Shown here one piece after another: positions 46,001-58,631 of a stretch of 64,000 bases of DNA. Positions within the stretch are counted from its first letter, which is position 1. Every line of letters starts with the position of its first letter. The stretch lies in NCBI RefSeq assembly GCF_014839805.1, contig NC_051129.1:7010920-7074919 (forward strand), read 5' to 3'. The notes under the pieces were generated by a model. It worked only from the letters and a program-made list of their open reading frames with translations. It did not search any database and was not told where the DNA came from. The position numbers were made by a program, and so were the translations under genes. The stretch comes from Manduca sexta. Taxonomy: Eukaryota > Arthropoda > Insecta > Lepidoptera > Sphingidae.

Positions 46001-47096
46001 AATTTGTAGATACTGCTCAAACACATTGACAATAGATCAAGAAGATAACGAATAAGTACATCAATTGCGACACCTATTACAAAAATTAAATCAATTCACA
46101 TAAATCTTCTTATCCCTTTAAATAGAGTCGTAGAATACGTTATTATTATTGATCCATTCGTGTGTTTGAGCCAGTCCACTTATTTTTTATTAGGTATCGG
46201 CATTATCCAATCTCCGCAAAAATGTCTCATGTTTCTTAAACAAGTGATCCAATTGGTATAATGTTGTCTAGGTCACGAACACTGCATGACGTCTAACTGG
46301 ATATATTCTTAGAAATTGTAATATTGTTATAATGCTTATGTATATAATATAATGGTCTATAATATCATGTACACACAGATAGGTACATAAAAGATCCATC
46401 TTTGATTTACACTCAAATATTTCACTGTCAATTACCTACATAGTTTTTGAGTTCTTAGAAACTAAGAAATTTTGAAAACCCTTTATAAAAGGAACTTGTT
46501 TTAAGGAAATGAATTCAATCCGTAAACAATGAGACATTTCATCACGTCTCGTTTTTAAAAACGTGTTGTGGGCCGTTTACGTATTTGGAGAAAAAGTTTC
46601 TGTGTGGTTGCTATTAATAAACTCGTTACATAAATATAAAGCACATTTTCATTTATTCTCCTTGATTTTTAATGTTCAAGCGAAGCCCCGCACTTTCCAA
46701 TTTATGATCTAAGAAAGCGTGACGTTATTAGTCACGAGCCGAAACCGCCTTTGCAATCCTTTTTTCATCCAAGTATTTTTTAATTAGGAAGTTTTTAAGG
46801 ATATAATAATACCAACCGAATATAGCGTAGTCATGAGTGTATTGTGACTGGCAATGTGAAACATCACAGAAATAGCTAGTGTGAGAAATTTGTACAACTT
46901 AGTGGAATTATAGCGTGTAAAGTTAAAATCACTTTTTATTGATATTTATTTTGTATCAAATTTACATTTTTATTTTATATCTACGGTTCGAGTAATTTCG
47001 TAACGCAATGACAAAATGACCCTGTGTTATATTACACTTGAGTCGACTGTCTATATTAATTAGTATGTGGAGTTTTGCAGCTACATAGTTTACATC

Positions 47097-47605
47097 TTTT
47101 TATTTATTTTTTGTTGTCGCGAAGAAAGTGGCTTATGACTACCGCCCAGCCTTCATGGGGGTGTCTAAGTCTTCATCCGCAGTCGCCCCTGCGTGGGGCA
47201 CCGCGACGCCGACGGGCTAGACGGCAGCCTAGCAGCCCGTCTCCTATAGGGGAGGGGGCTCTGAAAACCCCGCGCATCGAAGGTTGCTCTCGGCATCAAC
47301 GGCAGCGTGAGGCCTACTGTACACTGCCGTCTATCCCAAAGGTCAACCGAGGTATGCAAAGATGCACAAAGTGCATTAGGGCGGACAGGACCCTGCCGCC
47401 CGCCGATGACACGCATATTGGCCCCTATTAGTCGCCTCTTACGAAAGGCAGGAGATATCGTGGTGGAATTATTCAAACGCGCCCATTCCACAGGGCGGAC
47501 AAAGTTTTTTTTTTAAGTGATTCCCTGCTGTCAACACCGGAGGAATCCTGCGAATGGGATACTGGATTCCCCCGGCTTAACGACAGCAGGGGGAAAATCG
47601 GGCGG
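47097..47605 (-). mobile_element. Retroelement insertion (5'-truncated LINE or SINE) with 14-bp target duplication
   Basis: Flanked by 'acatagtttacatc' at 47083-47096 and 47606-47619. The T-rich left edge is the poly(A) side, so the element points to the minus strand. The GC-rich body contains 'agtcgcctcttacgaaaggc', a sequence common in lepidopteran non-LTR 3' ends. The apparent reading frames in it are not genes. The duplicated block carries the same insertion from about 63809 to the window end. Confidence 0.82.
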
Positions 47606-47619
47606 ACATAGTTTACATC

Positions 47620-48924
47620 ACGCCACAATCTAAAGTTCACTGTCACAGAATACCTATGCCATTAAGCATAGATAAAAGAATTTTTAGCGGAGGGATTAAG
47701 TAAACAATCGAATATTCTCAGCTCAGACAACAGAACAACAATATTTAATGGCGATACACATACATTAATATAGCGGCATACGATTACGGGCAACTTGTAC
47801 CCTCGATATTACTGTCTTATTTTTCGATTTTCTATTATATTTTACCGTAACAGGGTTTAGGTTTCTAACTTTCTTTAAAAATGCGTATTTGTCATTTTAT
47901 CGTTATTATGCCCAAGTGACTATCTGTTACATTTATCAGGTCCTCTATCTATATTGCAGTTGACGTTTATCGCTTTGCTTGCTAGTATGTGATTTCCACT
48001 CTAGAACCATTCTGATCCATCAGCTATTAATTCTATGAGTTATGTGCACTGCCGCTATTTTAAATTATTAATCCGCTTGGTTATGTCCGTGACGGGTTCT
48101 ACGGATCTCCTCGTTTTCTGATTTAATTTCACATTTAATTATAATTAACGAAAGAACTAAACAATGTAACGAAATTACTTAGTTTTTGTCATCAAGATTC
48201 ATATCACAATAAAGTTTACATATGATACGACTTATGTTATCTTGTTACTAGATTTTAAACCGTGAATTTATTTTTAATCGATATCGTTTAATATGTAGAG
48301 ATTAGGCAGTAACGTAAGAGTGTTTCCTTTTGATTGTATTTTTTGTGAACGTCGTAAAGTTTAAATTATAAATAACCGACCAAATAGGAATACAATTTGT
48401 ATATAAATAAATAAATTTAATTAACCTAGGGAGGTTTATAATACATAGAATTTCAATTAATCATGTTCAGAAACAACAACAATCCTCTCGATTGATGGCA
48501 TGGGTAAATTACCTCTCTACTGAAGCGACACCACGCGAATTTCGGTTTACATAATATTGCAGCGCACTACACTTCGCTCGTCACCATGACACATTAATAT
48601 CAATTCATTTATCAAATAACTCTTCTTTCAAGGCCCGAGGGGATAATTCTTCTTTGAAGATCCATTTCTCGTGAAGCAGAGGCGCTGTTGAATCCTTTGT
48701 TTAGTGGCGGCGACGGGTGGTCCTGGATTCCATCTCCAGTTAGACAACACTTTCCTTTTTTTTAAACTTTATCTGAAATTCCCAATGAGGTTGACGTTAG
48801 GCAGGTGGCTAGTCCTAGAATTTAAGGTAAGAACTTTGTGCAATATATCTTTTTGAAATAGTGTATTACGTCCACCTCGAATTGGATTAGAATAAGGGCA
48901 GGTAGAAGAGGAAAAATCCTTGCA
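47620..48924. other. No gene recognised
   Basis: AT-rich with a GC-richer patch at 48520-48740; no frame, repeat family or splice pair assigned. Confidence 0.55.
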
Positions 48925-49130
48925 TATTATAAAACTAAGTCCCCCGTCGCGTCTGTGTGTCTGAAAGGGATAAATTAAAAGACTACTGATCGAATTTAGA
49001 TGAAATTTGACATGGAGACGGTTTGAGGCCCTGGTAAGGACATAGAGATTTTTATTACGGGAAACTATGTAGAGGGACTACTATCCCGAAAAAACCCTTT
49101 CACTCGAGCGAAGCCGCGAGAAAAAGCTAG
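48925..49130 (+). mobile_element. 3' end of a Helitron-like element
   Basis: Only the 3' section remains: 'taagtcccccgtcgcgtctg', 'gaaatttgacatggagacgg', then CTCGAGCGAAGCCGCGAG and AAAAAGCTAG ending at 49130. Confidence 0.65.
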
Positions 49131-49692
49131 CAATACGTATAAATCTGTCCTGCTAACTCGCATAAATCCATGGAATAGATACTAAACATAGGTTGGGCTC
49201 CCACGCAACTACACATAAATTACGTAATTACAACCAGACAATATTCGTATGTGAGGTAGTTATGTCTAACATATGTTTGCTTATTATATTTTACATAATT
49301 CGATCTAAAACTATGTGAGCGATATCTAAGTGTATTATCTCTCGATAGGAACAATATATCATGATTGACCCAGTGAAACAAATAAACTTATAATTATAAA
49401 AAAAAAACATTAAAAAAATAAACACGTCGAATAGAGATCCTCCTCTTTTTCAAGTTGGTGACAAATTAGTACATCTAAACCACTAACAAATATGACAAAA
49501 TTATAAACAGATATTATAAGCAGTGATGGCTTTGGTTTTTTCATGCGCACACACTATTTACCTTATTTCAAGACAATCAAAGTATCTACGAGTATCCTAT
49601 AATCATTACGGTAAAATATAGTCATAAAGTATACCTTTAAAATAGTAATTATCAAAATCTTTGTCAATGCAAATTTTTTTAATATTCCTATA

Positions 49693-50689
49693 CTAGCTTT
49701 TGCCCGCAACTCCGCCCGCGTTATAAAGTTTTTCAGGCTAAAGTTTTCCGTTATAAAAGTAGTAGTTTCCCCGGAGCCTATGTTCTTCCCAGGGTCTCAA
49801 ACTGTCTCCATACCAAATTTCATCTTAATACGTTGGGTAGTTTTTGAGTTTAACACGTTCAGGCAGACAGATGCAGCGGGGGACTTTGTTTTATAATATA
49901 TTTTTAGAACTTTTTAAGAGGAACAATCCCGTCATACATCATTGTTGCATAACTTTAACCGTTTACGCAGAGCACGCAACGGAAGCTCTCAAAACTAATA
50001 AATGGTCCCCGTTTTTGCAACATGTTGCATTACTGCTCCGCTCCTATTGGTCATAGCGTGATGATATATAGCCTATAGCACTCCACAAATAAAGGGCTAT
50101 CCAACACAAAACGATTTTTTCAGTTCAAACTGGTAGTTCCTGAGATTAGCCATTACTGCTCCGCTCCTTTTGGTCATAGCGTGATGATATATAACTTAGA
50201 GCACTCCACAAACAAAGGGCTATTCAACACAAAAATAATTTTCAGTTCGAATCGGTAGTTCCTGAGATTAGCCATTACTGCTCCGCTCCTATTGGGTATA
50301 GCGTGATGATATATAGACTATAGCAATCCACGAACAAAGGGCTATCCAACACAAAAATATTTTTTCGGTTTGGACCGGTAGTTCCTGAGATTAGCCATTA
50401 CTGCTGCGCTCCTATTGAGTATAGCGTGATGATATATAGCCTATAGCACTCCACGAACAAAGGGCTATCCAACACAAAAATATTTTTTCAGTTTGGACTG
50501 GTAGTTCCTGTGATTAGCCATTACTGCTCCGTTCCTATTGGGTATAGCGTGATGATATATAGCCTATAGCACTCCACGAACAAAAGGCTATCCAACGCAA
50601 AAAGTATTTTTCAGTTTGGACCGGTAGTTCCTGAGATTAGCGCGTTCAAACAAACAAACAAACAAACTCTTCAGCTTTATATAATAGTA
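49693..50689 (-). mobile_element. Helitron-like element, same family, 5 tandem units, joined to the next copy
   Basis: CTAG at 49693-49696, unique section, five tandem units (about 50030-50640), (AAAC)n tract and ATAATAGTA at the 5' end. The first few terminal bases are missing where it meets the CTAG end of the next copy at 50690. Confidence 0.8.
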
Positions 50690-53325
50690 CTAGCTTTTGC
50701 CCGCGGCTCCGCTCGCATTATAAAGTTTTTCGGGCTAAAGTTTCCTGTTATAAAAGTCACGCTATATATTTTCCCGGGAGCCTATGTCCTTCCCAGGGTC
50801 TCAAACTGGCTCCATACCAAATTTTATCTTAATACGTTGGGTAGTTTTTGAGTTTCACACGTTCAGGCAGACAGATGCAGCGGGGGGACTTTGTTTTATA
50901 ATATATTTTTTAGAACTTTTTAAGAGGAACGATGCCGTCATATATCACTGTTGTATAACTTTAACCGTTTACGCAGTGCACGCAACGGAAGCTCTCAAAA
51001 CTAATTAATTTTCCCCGTTTTTGCAACATGTTTCATTACTGCTCCGCTCCTATTGGTCATAGCGTGATGATATATAGTCTATAGCATTCGAGGAATAAAG
51101 GGCTATCCAACACAAAAAGAATTTTTTAATTCGAACCGGTAGTTGCTGAGATTAGCCATTACTGCTCCGCTCCTTTTGGGTATAGCGTGATGATATATAG
51201 CCTATAGCACTCGAGGAACAAAGAGCTATCCAACACAAAAAGAATTTTTCAATTCGAACCGGTAGTTCCTGAGATTAGCCATTACTGCTCCGCTCCTTTT
51301 GGATATAGCGTGATGATATATAGCCTATAGCACTCGAGGAACAAAGGGCTATCCAACATAAAAATAATCTTTCAATTCGTACCGGTAGTTCCTGAGATTA
51401 GCCATTACTGCTCCGCTCCTTTTGGGTATAGCGTGATGATATATAGCCTATAGCACTCGAGGAACAAAGGGTTATCCAACATAAAAATAATTTTTCAATT
51501 CGAATTGGTAGTTCCTGAGATTAGCCATTACTGCTCCGCTCCTTTTGGGTATAGCGTGATGATATATAGCCTATAGCACTCGAGGAACAAAGGGCTATCC
51601 AACACAAAAAGAATCTTTCAATTCGTACCGGTAGTTCCTGAGATTAGCCATTACTGCTCCACTCCTTTTGGGTATAGCGTGATGATATATAGCTTATAGC
51701 ACTCGAGGAACAAAGGGTTATCCAACATAAAAATAATTTTTCAATTCGAATTGGTAGTTCCTGAGATTAGCCATTACTGCTCCGCTTCTTTTGGGTATAG
51801 CGTGATGATATATAGCCTATAGCACTCGAGGAACAAAGGGCTATCCAACACAAAAAGAATTTTTTAATTCGAACCGGTAGTTGCTGAGATTAGCCATTAC
51901 TGCTCCGCTCCTTTTGGGTATAGCGTGATGATATATAGCCTATAGCACTCGAGGAACAAAGAGCTATCCAACACAAAACGAATTTTTCAATTCGTACCGG
52001 TAGTTCCTGAGATTAGCCATTACTGCTCCGCTCCTTTTGGATATAGCGTGATGATATATAGCCTATAGCACTCGAGGAACAAAGGGCTATCCAACACAAA
52101 AATAATCTTTCAATTCGTACCGGTAGTTCCTGAGATTAGCCATTACTGCTCCGCTCCTTTTGGGTATAGCGTGATGATATATAGCCTATAGCACTCGAGG
52201 AACAAAGGCTTATCCAACATAAAAATAATCTTTCAATTCGTACCGGTAGTTCCTGAGATTAGCCATTACTGCTCCGCTCCTTTTGGGTATAGCGTGATGA
52301 TATATAGCCTATAGCACTCGATGAACAAAGGGTTATCCAACATAAAAATAATTTTTCAATTCGAATTGGTAGTTCCTGAGATTAGCCATTACTGCTCCGC
52401 TCCTTTTGGGTATAGCGTGATGATATATAGCCTATAGCACTCGAGGAACAAAGGGCTATCCAACACAAAAAGAATCTTTCAATTCGTACCGGTAGTTCCT
52501 GAGATTAGCCATTACTGCTCCACTCCTTTTGGGTATAGCGTGATGATATATAGCTTATAGCACTCGAGGAACAAAGGGTTATCCAACATAAAAATAATTT
52601 TTCAATTCGAATTGGTAGTTCCTGAGATTAGCCATTACTGCTCCGCTTCTTTTGGGTATAGCGTGATGATATATAGCCTATAGCACTCGAGGAACAAAGG
52701 GCTATCCAACACAAAAAGAATTTTTCAATTCGAACCGGTAGTTCCTAAGATTAGCCATTACTGCTCCGCTCCTTTTGGGTATAGCGTGATGATATATAGC
52801 CTATAGCACTCGAGGAACAAAGGGTTATCCAACATAAAAATATTTTTTCAAATCGAATTGGTAGTTCCTGAGATTAGCCATTACTGCTCCGCTCCTTTTG
52901 GGTATAGCGTGATGATATATAGCCTATAGCACTCGAGGAACAAAGGGTTATCCAACATAAAAATATTTTTCAAATCGAATTGGTAGTTCCTGAGATTAGC
53001 CATTACTGCTCCGCTCCTTTTGGGTATAGCGTGATGATATATAGCCTATAGCACTCGAGGAACAAAGGGCTATCCAACACAAAAAGAATCTTTCAATTCG
53101 TACCGGTAGTTCCTGAGATTAGCCATTACTGCTCCTCTCCTTTTGGGTATGATCCTCCTCCTCCTCCTCCTTTGGCGTGATGATATATAGCCTATAGAAC
53201 TCCACGAACAAAGGGCTATCCAACACAAAAAGAATTTTTCATTTTGACCCGGTAGTTCCTGAGATTAGCGCGTTCAAACAAACAAACAAACAAACAAACT
53301 CTTCAGCTTTATATAATAGTATAGA
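50690..53325 (-). mobile_element. Helitron-like element with an expanded array of about 18 units of 123 bp
   Basis: CTAG at 50690-50693, the family's unique section to about 51040, then about 18 tandem 123-bp units to about 53270, an (AAAC)n tract and a TCTATACT end at 53325. Most units in this copy share CTCGAGGAACAAAG in place of CTCCACGAACAAAG. A CTC-rich triplet run (53150-53173) interrupts the last but one unit. Confidence 0.82.
51047..53270. repeat. 123-bp tandem array with higher-order blocks
   Basis: Variant bases let units be typed. The order reads A B C D E D' / A B' C' C'' D E D' / F G G E and a last unit. The 'gttgctgag' variant recurs 738 bp (6 units) apart. The 'ctccactcc...agcttatag' variant recurs 861 bp (7 units) apart. 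This shows duplication of blocks of units, with one extra C unit in the second block. Confidence 0.8.
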
Positions 53326-54239
53326 TAGAATATAGATTCTAAAGTGAAAATTCTCCTTTGTTATGATATCTATGGTAAGTATACATTGTAACTTATAGAA
53401 AAGCGACAACGTTGCTTATTGAATAACATAGAAACGATAAATAGAAATTTTAATTTTGATTTATTATAATATGCCTAGTCATAATAATATATCCAGTGAT
53501 CCCTTCTATTCTTGAACGTGAAGAAAGAAACGGAAGTTTCCCGTTCTGAGTTCGCAAATTGCGTCAGTGGACGGTGCAAATAGGAAGGATGCCGTGACCT
53601 GGTTTCCAGCAGATGTATCCAAGGATAGCAACTAATGTCCTTAAAATGTTACGGAGCAATTTAAAAATTTACATTGATTACCTTATTACTATTTAAGGTG
53701 TTCAATTAAATTAATATATTAACGACTGTAATATTAATTTGTTAGTACTTTCATTTATATTTGGTTTTCTGAAATTTCGAAATAATTCTTTGTATTTTTT
53801 GTTTTGTTTGTAAATTTACAGTTGTTTATTTACTAATTTAACTTGAAACCTGACACCTACTGTTGGCCTATGCAGTGGGGAGCGGTACAAATTGCAAAGT
53901 TCATAAAACAAAACGAATATGGAAAAGCATGCAGTGTATGATTTTTCAAAATAAATTATTGAAATTTAGGTACAGTTGTCATTGTCAAATTTCTTTACAC
54001 GCGCTGTAGGAGTAGTAAATGTTAATTATACTGATGTAAGTCTTAAGTTTTTACTGAGTTTAGTAGGTTTTTCATAGTAACCCATACTCAACAATTGCCG
54101 CCATTGTCTGGAGATTTAATATAACAGTTCACATAAAAATCGCATAGATCATGCGATCATGTCAGATTTTATGTATTGCATTGAATGCTGTACTACCAAT
54201 GTGAATTAATATTATAAATCCAGTTATTCATTCATAATT
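53326..54239. other. No gene recognised
   Basis: AT-rich flank between the expanded Helitron-like element and the CRE-bearing island. Confidence 0.55.
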
Positions 54240-54540
54240 TGCGCGGGACGGCGCGGGAGGGTTCCAAGGCTTGCATAGTGACGTCACAGTGTTTGGTTTA
54301 AAAATTTTGCCCCTCCCACAGCTCCGACCCCGCTGGAGTCCTTTCTCGTGACCTACTGACCTAAAATGGGCATAGTGACGTAGGCGGTACAACCTCGACA
54401 ACAGTTACAGCATTCGTGCCTAAGGACGGGGCTGAAGTTGTACCAGAACCTTTTGGACGTGGTGGTTTGGTGCTCAATGGAAGGTTATAGGGGGTATGCG
54501 TAATTGTGTGCATCAGGGTTATTTGTATACAGTGGCCGCG
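54240..54540. promoter_or_regulatory. GC-rich island with CRE, candidate regulatory region
   Basis: TGACGTCA at 54279-54286, a GC box-like 'gcccctcccaca' near 54310 and a partial CRE (TGACGTAG) near 54375, all in GC-rich DNA within an AT-rich region. Open but unassignable frames run through it on both strands. Confidence 0.35.
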
Positions 54541-55590
54541 ACCTGCCGGTACTGCGGTAGTTATTAATATCTAATTTTAGACCATCGGTCTTACGATGTG
54601 TATTGTTCTCTACAAAAACAAATAAAAAAACAGTTGCTATAAATGCATCGTGGCTGGTATTTGATAAGTAATATAAATGTTTACAACCTTGAGATCTTCA
54701 TAATTTTGTTGGATAAAACAAAATCTACATGTGTTGGACATTTTGGATTACACTTTTTTAAAGCTAAATGAGCAAATTTAACTCAACATTTTTAAGTATT
54801 TGTTTAGGAATTCAGTAACAGGAACTAATAAAATTAACACTATTTTATTTCATGCAATTATTTTTGTGCCAAATTTAAATAAACTTGCCATGTTTATTAG
54901 AAATCATTAAATACAACCGCCTAAAGCACGTAGTCTTTTTAAAAATGTAAGTATATATTACTGTTTGTTATAAACATACTTTATTCATAGCCAAGTTCTG
55001 CTACTTTACTATAATTTATTCTGCGGTGCACTGTGTCGACTAACAGATGAGGGAGTGACGCTTCACCAACACGTGTGTTGGCATAGTTTGACGGATTAAT
55101 GAATCTGATGGAAACGTCATAAAGTAGAAAAGATTTAGATTTTAAACTCAAGGATGAGGACGCTCATTATAAAGGTTATAATGAAGTAAACATAATAAAG
55201 ATTTGATATAAGTGCATATAATGTAATAATTTGAATTTTTAAAATGATGTTACTCTGTTTTATTTTTTTCCTGTACATGATGTAAAAAGTTTCTATCTAA
55301 CAATATTCTCATTAAAATAGTTTTCGCTTTACCCTGCAACAAGGATAACAAGACCAAGAAAAAAAACAATTAAAAAAACCTTTGCAAAATCACGTTAAGC
55401 AAGTAATTATTTCATTTTATTTCTATATGTGATGTATTTCTGATAGGTAGTTTCTTTGAATTGTCATATTTTATCGAAAATAGTAATTCCAAGAAATGTG
55501 ATACAATACTATTAATAGTTTTGTTATTGTTGTTTACGCAAAGATTCCGTTTGTGTATTCTTATATATATTTTTTTATATCTATTTTCAG

Positions 55591-55648
55591 CGCGAAAGTC
55601 GTTTAACCCAGTGTGTACGATGAAAATTAATAGCGTTGGAGCAATGAG
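55591..55648 (+). other. Possible small internal exon behind a strong acceptor
   Basis: A long pyrimidine-rich tract with AG (ttttttatatctattttcag) ends at 55590. It is followed by 58 nt and a plausible donor AG|GTTAGA. The open frame contains RKSFNPVCTMKINSVGAM. No matching exons identified. Confidence 0.25.
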
Positions 55649-56560
55649 GTTAGATTGAAACTATTCGGAAAAATGGGCTGTTCGACAGTTTTATTTTAAA
55701 CTCGTAATGTTCGTGCTATGGGTTTTAGTTGCGTAATATATATTTATATTGCCCGTTTAAAAATATTAAATGAACATTATTTATTGGTTATCTATGTCAT
55801 GGCTATAATATGAGAAATTATTATGATTTAAAAATATATATTTTACTGTTTTAAATAAAATCTGTACATAGCCTAGGTTCTAGGTAATGACCTAGTAAGT
55901 AATGACTATTATTTATTTTATAAACAAGAATCAAACAACTTGTCCGTTTTTAAATAATTTTACTGTAGCATCTGACTTAAATTTATTGCTTCAAAATTCC
56001 ATAAATTAATCAAATCGTTACATATTTCTAGATTTAAAGTATTAAAAAATATACTTGCAAACGTGCTAAATGGAATCGCGCCTAAAATTAAATACAATAT
56101 ACAGAATGCAGGCCATTTGTAACAAGTCGGTCTGGAAATCTTAGGATGACGACGACAAGATGACGTGAATTTCAGTTCACACTTACTTACTCGAGGTAGA
56201 AATTTAGCAAAACTACATCTACGTCATACATTTTATACGTAAATGATGTAATCTTCGAGCAAGTTTTCAGTATGATCCACATTTTCTTTGGGGTTTAAAC
56301 GAGCCTTACTAAACGAGTGATATATACTTGACTTGTTACGGTTCATGCCCACGATTAGAAATAACTTGACACGCATAAATTATGATAATTTATCACCAAA
56401 ACGTCACTGTTGATAACCCGGAGAGTTGGGAGAAAGCTGGTAATAGCGCGTTTCCATTACTCCGGCAATGTAAGAACTTAATACGTTAGGAATCTTATTT
56501 GGCAATCGAGTGCTGTTATTGTAGTGTTCACATATATTTCTTTTAGGAACAAAAATATAA

Positions 56561-56797
56561 CCCCCTTATTCATAGGCGTATTTATCTAAGGACGGAGCAT
56601 TGCTGTGATAACAAGTTTGTTTCTCAGCTTTGTTTATCTGACAGCCAATTAGATTCAAGTTGTATCTCAATTATAGCCAATCACAACGGCCCTATGTCTA
56701 TGCCCTGCGAAGGCTGCCATGCAGTCAGCACCGAGAAGCAGACTTGTTATCACAGCAAAGATAGAGGTTAGATAAATAACGTCTATGAATAAGGGGG
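56561..56797. mobile_element. PIF/Harbinger-type MITE, 237 bp, TAA target duplication
   Basis: Terminal inverted repeats of about 29 bp (CCCCCTTATTCATAGGCGTA at the left; the right reverses to CCCCCTTATTCATAGACGTT). TAA lies on both sides (56558-56560, 56798-56800). A second, internal pair GCTGTGATAACAAG / CTTGTTATCACAGC is also inverted. The 3-bp TAA duplication fits PIF/Harbinger. Confidence 0.8.
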
Positions 56798-56800
56798 TAA

Positions 56801-58319
56801 GCCTTTATAAGTTAGGTACCTTATTTATTTGTAAAATTATAATTTTAATAGTTATTGATGATCATTGGATGCCTGTGTGAAGTGAATGCAGAAATAATTT
56901 CATAGATATAATTGAAGATTGCCAGACAACATATCAAATCGTGGATAAATACGTGACCGCTTTTTATTACACATTCATACAGGGATTTTTATATCTGAAC
57001 TTCTGGACTAATCTGGACTGGACTAAATTTAATCTTCAATTATTTATTTATTTTATTACCAATTATGGACTGTTACTAGACACGAATTTATATAATTTAT
57101 CTTCTTATGATACTGTGTCACTACAAAAAAAGTATTCTCAGCACTTATTTATTCCTAATACTTTACATAGACAATGGAAAAAGGACGTATCCTCGTGAGG
57201 CCGGTGAACTTCACGAGTAATATTTTTATGAGAGTTTATATACTTATTTTAGCGTTTCTAGTTTCGTTATAATAACTCTATGATGTGTCCCCGAGTAAGA
57301 ATTTACGCGCTATTGTATAGTTAAAATAATGGTTTCGACTAATAAAAGGTTTGTATGGAAATTTTAACTGCGCCCCGGTGAGCGTATTTGGAACTTAAGT
57401 GTTAGAGTGAATATTGCGCGCCTGTAAACTTGATTAGTAGTACATCAAGTAACTTTATTATTGGTTAAGTTAAATATATGGAAATCCGCAATACGAATTT
57501 GTTTTATTGACATATATTTGTGAAACAACTATCGAGAAATTCATAAACGTTAATTTATTCGATACGGTTATTATATGATATTGGGTAAATTCCTGTTAGG
57601 GGTAATAGTTTACGAATAATTCAAGTAATAAATAAAAATTGAGTAGGGAGGTAGTTCCTAAAATTAAAACTACACAACGGAACTATATATCTAGGTAAAT
57701 TATTTCTAGTCAATTCTGAATAATTTGAAGGTCAAACTAGCTCGTCACGGGTACACCACCACATATTAATACTCCAATAATTTACTACACTTTAATTATA
57801 TAACCTACCACTATTATTCGAACTCTCACGTGACCTTTCGAGGCACGGTGGATTGTGCAACATATTTCTAAGATCACGCTTGCAACCCAAGGGCGTAGAC
57901 TGCAAGTTACGGAACAATTTGCTTTCATACTTGCCACTGCAACTCGTGTTAACAAGAGTAGAACAGTAGCTTACGTTTTAATGGCATCGAAGACATTTTT
58001 ATAACATAGTAGTGAGGCACGGCGAACCTCTGGATATATAAGCTCTAAATAAATAGGCTTTAGAAATATATTACTTGTAATGGGGTAACTTTAAAAAGAT
58101 CACCAATTATTAAATCAAGTAAAGTTTAGAATATCGAATATCAAACTTGTTGCAATAAAAATAAATTAATAGTGCGTTCACGGGATGAAATTAAACTAAT
58201 TAGACAGATATTAGTAAAATGCCTCTATGATGAAGATTAAAGATGCAGGGGATGCGCGAGGGATCGATAGGTGCATCTAGGTCGTTAACCCTAGGGCGCG
58301 CCCTGTTCAACTTTGGTTT
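56801..58319. other. No gene recognised
   Basis: AT-rich; the 85-codon frame at 56941-57198 has biased composition and no family features. Confidence 0.55.
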
Positions 58320-58400
58320 TTAAAAGACCTGTCGCGGCCTCGAATACATCTGCTATATAAAGACGCCGCTACTGCATTGCGGCGCGGGTTGTGTGACGGC
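58320..58400 (+). promoter_or_regulatory. Candidate TATA promoter near the scaffold gap
   Basis: TATATAAA at 58354-58361 is followed about 25-30 bp later by a GC-rich start region (near 'gcattgcggcgcgg'). Upstream is a GC-rich stretch with 'ctagggcgcgccctg'. Any transcript would head into the gap. Confidence 0.35.
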
Positions 58401-58631
58401 CGGACATTGTAATCTAGAATGTGATATAAATAGCTGTTTCCGACTTTGCGGCACAGATTTCGATTAATTGGCATATATTATTTTATTTAGGCGTAATTTA
58501 AATAATAAAGTATTAATTGTTAGCTTAAACACTTTTTAAATAATATGGACTTTGCATGTGATGTTGATCACATTGGAAATTATGAGTAATGGCTATTAGT
58601 AATATAAAAATATAATCAAAAGGAAATGTTT

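Larger units (their letters stand above)
42420..47304. repeat. First copy of a ~4.9-kb duplicated block
   Basis: Near-identical to 59132-64000, same orientation, with scattered substitutions and small indels. It holds a SINE (42551), a Helitron relative (44890), a decayed repeat (45630) and the start of a retroelement (47097). Between them the sequence is AT-rich with no convincing gene. The short frame at 43629-43826 is identical in both copies but lacks other support. Confidence 0.95.

Noticed and set aside
47075..47516. Overlapping GC-rich open frames on both strands of about 70-118 codons.
   Set aside because: They lie inside a retroelement insertion with a 14-bp target duplication and have no domain features.
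49844..51008. Similar open frames at 49844-50056 and 50784-51008 sharing a VYAxHATEALKTN ending.
   Set aside because: They fall in the common 3' section of the two Helitron-like elements, so the similarity is repeat homology, not a gene family.
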